Of a stretch of DNA of 8,107 nucleotides, positions 6,600 to 8,107 are shown piece after piece. Made by a program: the position numbers and the translations under genes. Source of the DNA: DASSBG01 sp965651365 (lineage in GTDB: Bacteria > Pseudomonadota > Gammaproteobacteria > Xanthomonadales > Rhodanobacteraceae); assembly GCA_965651365.1 (NCBI GenBank), contig CBFGSA010000121.1, positions 1 to 8,107 on the forward strand. The letters are read 5' to 3'. Under the pieces are notes generated by a model. It saw nothing but the letters and a program-made list of their open reading frames with translations. It had not been told where the DNA came from and searched no databases. Every line of letters starts with the position of its first letter. Position 1 is the first letter of the stretch.

Positions 6600-6602
6600 T
6601 GG

Positions 6603-6686
6603 GTAGGGTGCTGCTGAGCGATAGCGAAGCGCCCCGTGGCCTCGAGCCTTCGACGGTGCGCTTCACTGCGTTCAGCGGCACCCTAC
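6603..6686. repeat. Long palindromic repeat, copy 2 (lptG/RDD gap)
   Basis: Left arm 6603-6635 begins GTAGGGTGCTGCTGAGCG; right arm 6655-6686 ends CAGCGGCACCCTAC. They are imperfect reverse complements with one extra base in the left arm, round a 19-nt loop as in copy 1 at 2679-2761. It lies between convergent lptG and the RDD gene and could act as a two-way transcription barrier. Its outer end supplies the RDD stop codon. Confidence 0.9.
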
Positions 6687-7105
6687 GCTCGTTTTGGCAG
6701 GCGTTCGACCTTGGTGGCGCACAAACGGTCATGCGCCGTCAGATGCCGGTGGTCGAACCAGGCCCACCAGAAGCCAGCGCCGACCAGGGCCAGTGACAGG
6801 CTGGCCAGGACCAGGCGCAAGGCGGCCCGCAGCACCGGCACCGGTCCGCCGCCGGCATCGCGCAGCCGCAAGCGCCAGGCGCGCATGCCGATGGTCTGGC
6901 CGCCGCGGCTCCAGGACAGCAGGAAATAGCCCACGCTCACGATCAGCAGGGCCAGTCGCTGCCACCACGGCGGGTGTTGCACATCCATCTGGCCGCCGGT
7001 CAGGCCAAGACAGATCGCGGCGGTGAGCATCCACAGCGCGGCCAGGATCAGCAGGTCGTAGAGCATGGCGCCGAAACGGCGGGCCAGCCAGGGCGATTCG
7101 GACAT
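6683..7105 (-). CDS. RDD-family inner-membrane protein
   Basis: A 140-residue protein of the RDD family, small membrane proteins of mostly unknown role (some have been linked to ion exchange). The family residues are visible: R9/R10 and D17 in LARRFGAMLYDLLIL near the N terminus, and D126 in HDRLCATKV at the end. Membrane segments are at about 14-36, 49-65 and 95-116, with GGQTIGMRAWRLRLRD after the second. It is divergent from xerD with only 39 nt between starts. An upstream in-frame ATG at 7138 would add 11 residues; neither start has a clear Shine-Dalgarno. The stop TAG lies in the GTAGGG end of the palindromic repeat, so the last residues may reflect its insertion. The partner or substrate is unknown. 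Confidence 0.88.
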   Translation of the reverse strand: MSESPWLARRFGAMLYDLLILAALWMLTAAICLGLTGGQMDVQHPPWWQRLALLIVSVGYFLLSWSRGGQTIGMRAWRLRLRDAGGGPVPVLRAALRLVLASLSLALVGAGFWWAWFDHRHLTAHDRLCATKVERLPKRA

Positions 7106-7144
7106 GGGCTTGCGAAATGCGGCAGTGCGGGCCAGCATCGTGCC

Positions 7145-8059
7145 ATGAACCCGCCGTCGACCGCCATTGCCGAGTCCGAGCGCCGTGCCATCGACGAGTG
7201 GCTGGAGCGGATGTGGGCTGAGCAGGGTCTGGCCGACAGCACCCTGGCCAGCTATCGCAGCGACCTGCGCGGTTTTGCCCGCTGGCTGGCCGCACGCAAT
7301 GGCCGCCTGGCGCAGGCCGGGCGCGCCGATATCGAGGCCTATCTGGCCGCGCGCCAGGTCAAGGCGCGCAGCAATGCACGGCTGCTGAGTTCGTTGCGGC
7401 GCTTTTATGCCGACCGTGTGCGCCGCCAGCCCGGCAGCGAAGATCCGACCGTGTTGCTGGAGCCGCCGAAATTGCCACGCGGTCTGCCCAAGGCCCTGTC
7501 CGAGGCTCAGGTCGAGGGTTTGCTGAAGGCGCCGGATACCGCAAGTGCGCTCGGATTGCGGGACCGTGCCATGTTCGAGCTGATGTACGCCTGTGGCCTG
7601 CGCGTGTCGGAACTTGTCAGTCTGCCATTGGCCGCGCTCAATCCACGCCAGGGCGTGCTGCGCCTGACCGGCAAGGGCGGCAAGCAGCGCCTGGTGCCGA
7701 TTGGCGAGGAAGCGCGCGACTGGCTCGATCGCTACCTGAGCGACGCGCGTCCGCAACTGGTTGCAGGACGCGGCAATTCACCGTCGATGTTCCTGTCCAA
7801 TCGCGGAGCCGCGATGACCCGGCAGATGTTCTGGACCCTGACCAAGCGTCATGCGCGCCAGGCCGGCATCGACAGCCGCCGGGTGTCCCCGCACGTGCTG
7901 CGCCACTCCTTCGCCACCCACCTGCTCAATCACGGCGCCGACCTGCGTGTGCTGCAGCTTCTGCTCGGCCACTCCAGCCTCAGCACCACCCAGATCTACA
8001 CCCTGGTCGCCCGGGAGAAACTGAAAAAGCTCCACCAGCAGCATCACCCTCGTGGGTAG
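7145..8059 (+). CDS. xerD: Site-specific tyrosine recombinase XerD
   Basis: Tyrosine recombinase that with XerC resolves chromosome dimers at dif in the terminus, activated by FtsK. It has 304 residues. The N-terminal core-binding domain (about 11-95) includes DEWLERMWAEQGLADSTLASY; the catalytic domain follows the PPKLPRGLPKALSE linker. All active-site residues are present: R153 (CGLRVSEL), K177 (GKGGKQR), H250 and R253 (HVLRHSFATHLL), H276 (LGHSS) and nucleophile Y285 (TTQIYT). The XerD-like LPRGLPKALSE stretch and the neighbourhood beside lptFG and the RDD gene favour XerD over XerC or an integrase. The ATG at 7145 gives a normal N terminus but no clear ribosome-binding site. Confidence 0.96.
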   Translation: MNPPSTAIAESERRAIDEWLERMWAEQGLADSTLASYRSDLRGFARWLAARNGRLAQAGRADIEAYLAARQVKARSNARLLSSLRRFYADRVRRQPGSEDPTVLLEPPKLPRGLPKALSEAQVEGLLKAPDTASALGLRDRAMFELMYACGLRVSELVSLPLAALNPRQGVLRLTGKGGKQRLVPIGEEARDWLDRYLSDARPQLVAGRGNSPSMFLSNRGAAMTRQMFWTLTKRHARQAGIDSRRVSPHVLRHSFATHLLNHGADLRVLQLLLGHSSLSTTQIYTLVAREKLKKLHQQHHPRG

Positions 8060-8083
8060 TCGGGGGAGTATACGCTTATTGAT
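8060..8083 (+). other. Short gap after xerD
   Basis: No hairpin is visible after the xerD stop. The sequence GTATACGCTTATT (8068-8080) is an AT-rich spot in a GC-rich region and might be a -10 element for a gene beyond the window, but I find no matching -35. Confidence 0.2.
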
Positions 8084-8107
8084 GGACTCGGGACTCGGGA
8101 CTCGGGA
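8084..8107. repeat. Heptamer tandem array, GGACTCG units
   Basis: Three exact GGACTCG units (8084-8104) and the start of a fourth run to the window edge. The unit differs from the holC-side heptamer by one base (GGGACTC against GGGAATC), so both arrays belong to one family. Its full length lies outside the window. Confidence 0.9.

Noticed and set aside
6683..7756. RDD gene extended upstream to 357 codons.
   Set aside because: The extension is antisense to xerD, lacks protein-like features, and the RDD domain starts right after the ATG at 7105.
7145..8059. Phage or integron integrase in place of XerD.
   Set aside because: Length, XerD-like linker and housekeeping context fit XerD; no phage genes, attachment site or tRNA lie nearby.

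Overview
The window is GC-rich and carries almost only chromosomal housekeeping genes of gammaproteobacterial type. The order pepA-holC divergent from lptF-lptG, followed by an RDD-family membrane protein and xerD, together with heptameric GGGAATC-like tandem repeats, points to the Xanthomonadales (Lysobacteraceae or Rhodanobacteraceae) or a close relative. That placement rests on gene order and repeat style and is inference; no species can be named.

Layout. (1) 1-2093, plus strand: the minor-pseudopilin block of a type II secretion system, gspI-gspJ-gspK, with near-zero spacing (2 nt, then an ATGA overlap). The last bases of a preceding gene, probably gspH, may end at 42-44 in a TAATG overlap with the longest gspI reading frame. 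An imperfect palindrome lies inside the 5' part of the gspI frame. gspL and gspM do not follow gspK. (2) 2200-4267, minus strand: pepA (leucyl aminopeptidase) then holC (DNA polymerase III chi), separated by a composite repeat of heptamers and a long palindrome. holC converges with gspK where valS often lies in gammaproteobacteria. (3) 4357-6566, plus strand: lptF-lptG, the two membrane subunits of the lipopolysaccharide export ABC transporter, overlapping by ATGA. (4) 6567-6686: a second copy of the long palindrome between convergent genes, plus a collapsed partial copy. (5) 6683-7105, minus strand: a small RDD-domain membrane protein whose stop codon is supplied by the repeat. (6) 7145-8059, plus strand: xerD, followed by a heptamer array that runs off the window.

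How the genes relate: GspI, J and K form the tip of the pseudopilus that drives protein export through the outer membrane. LptF and LptG lift lipopolysaccharide out of the inner membrane with LptB. PepA trims peptides, HolC links the polymerase clamp loader to SSB, and XerD resolves chromosome dimers. I find no undescribed enzymatic system, no CRISPR, no RNA gene and no phage or transposase gene. What deserves attention is the repeat biology: three repeat families sit in or at the edges of genes, one apparently in frame in a prepilin leader, one supplying a stop codon, and one filling the holC leader.
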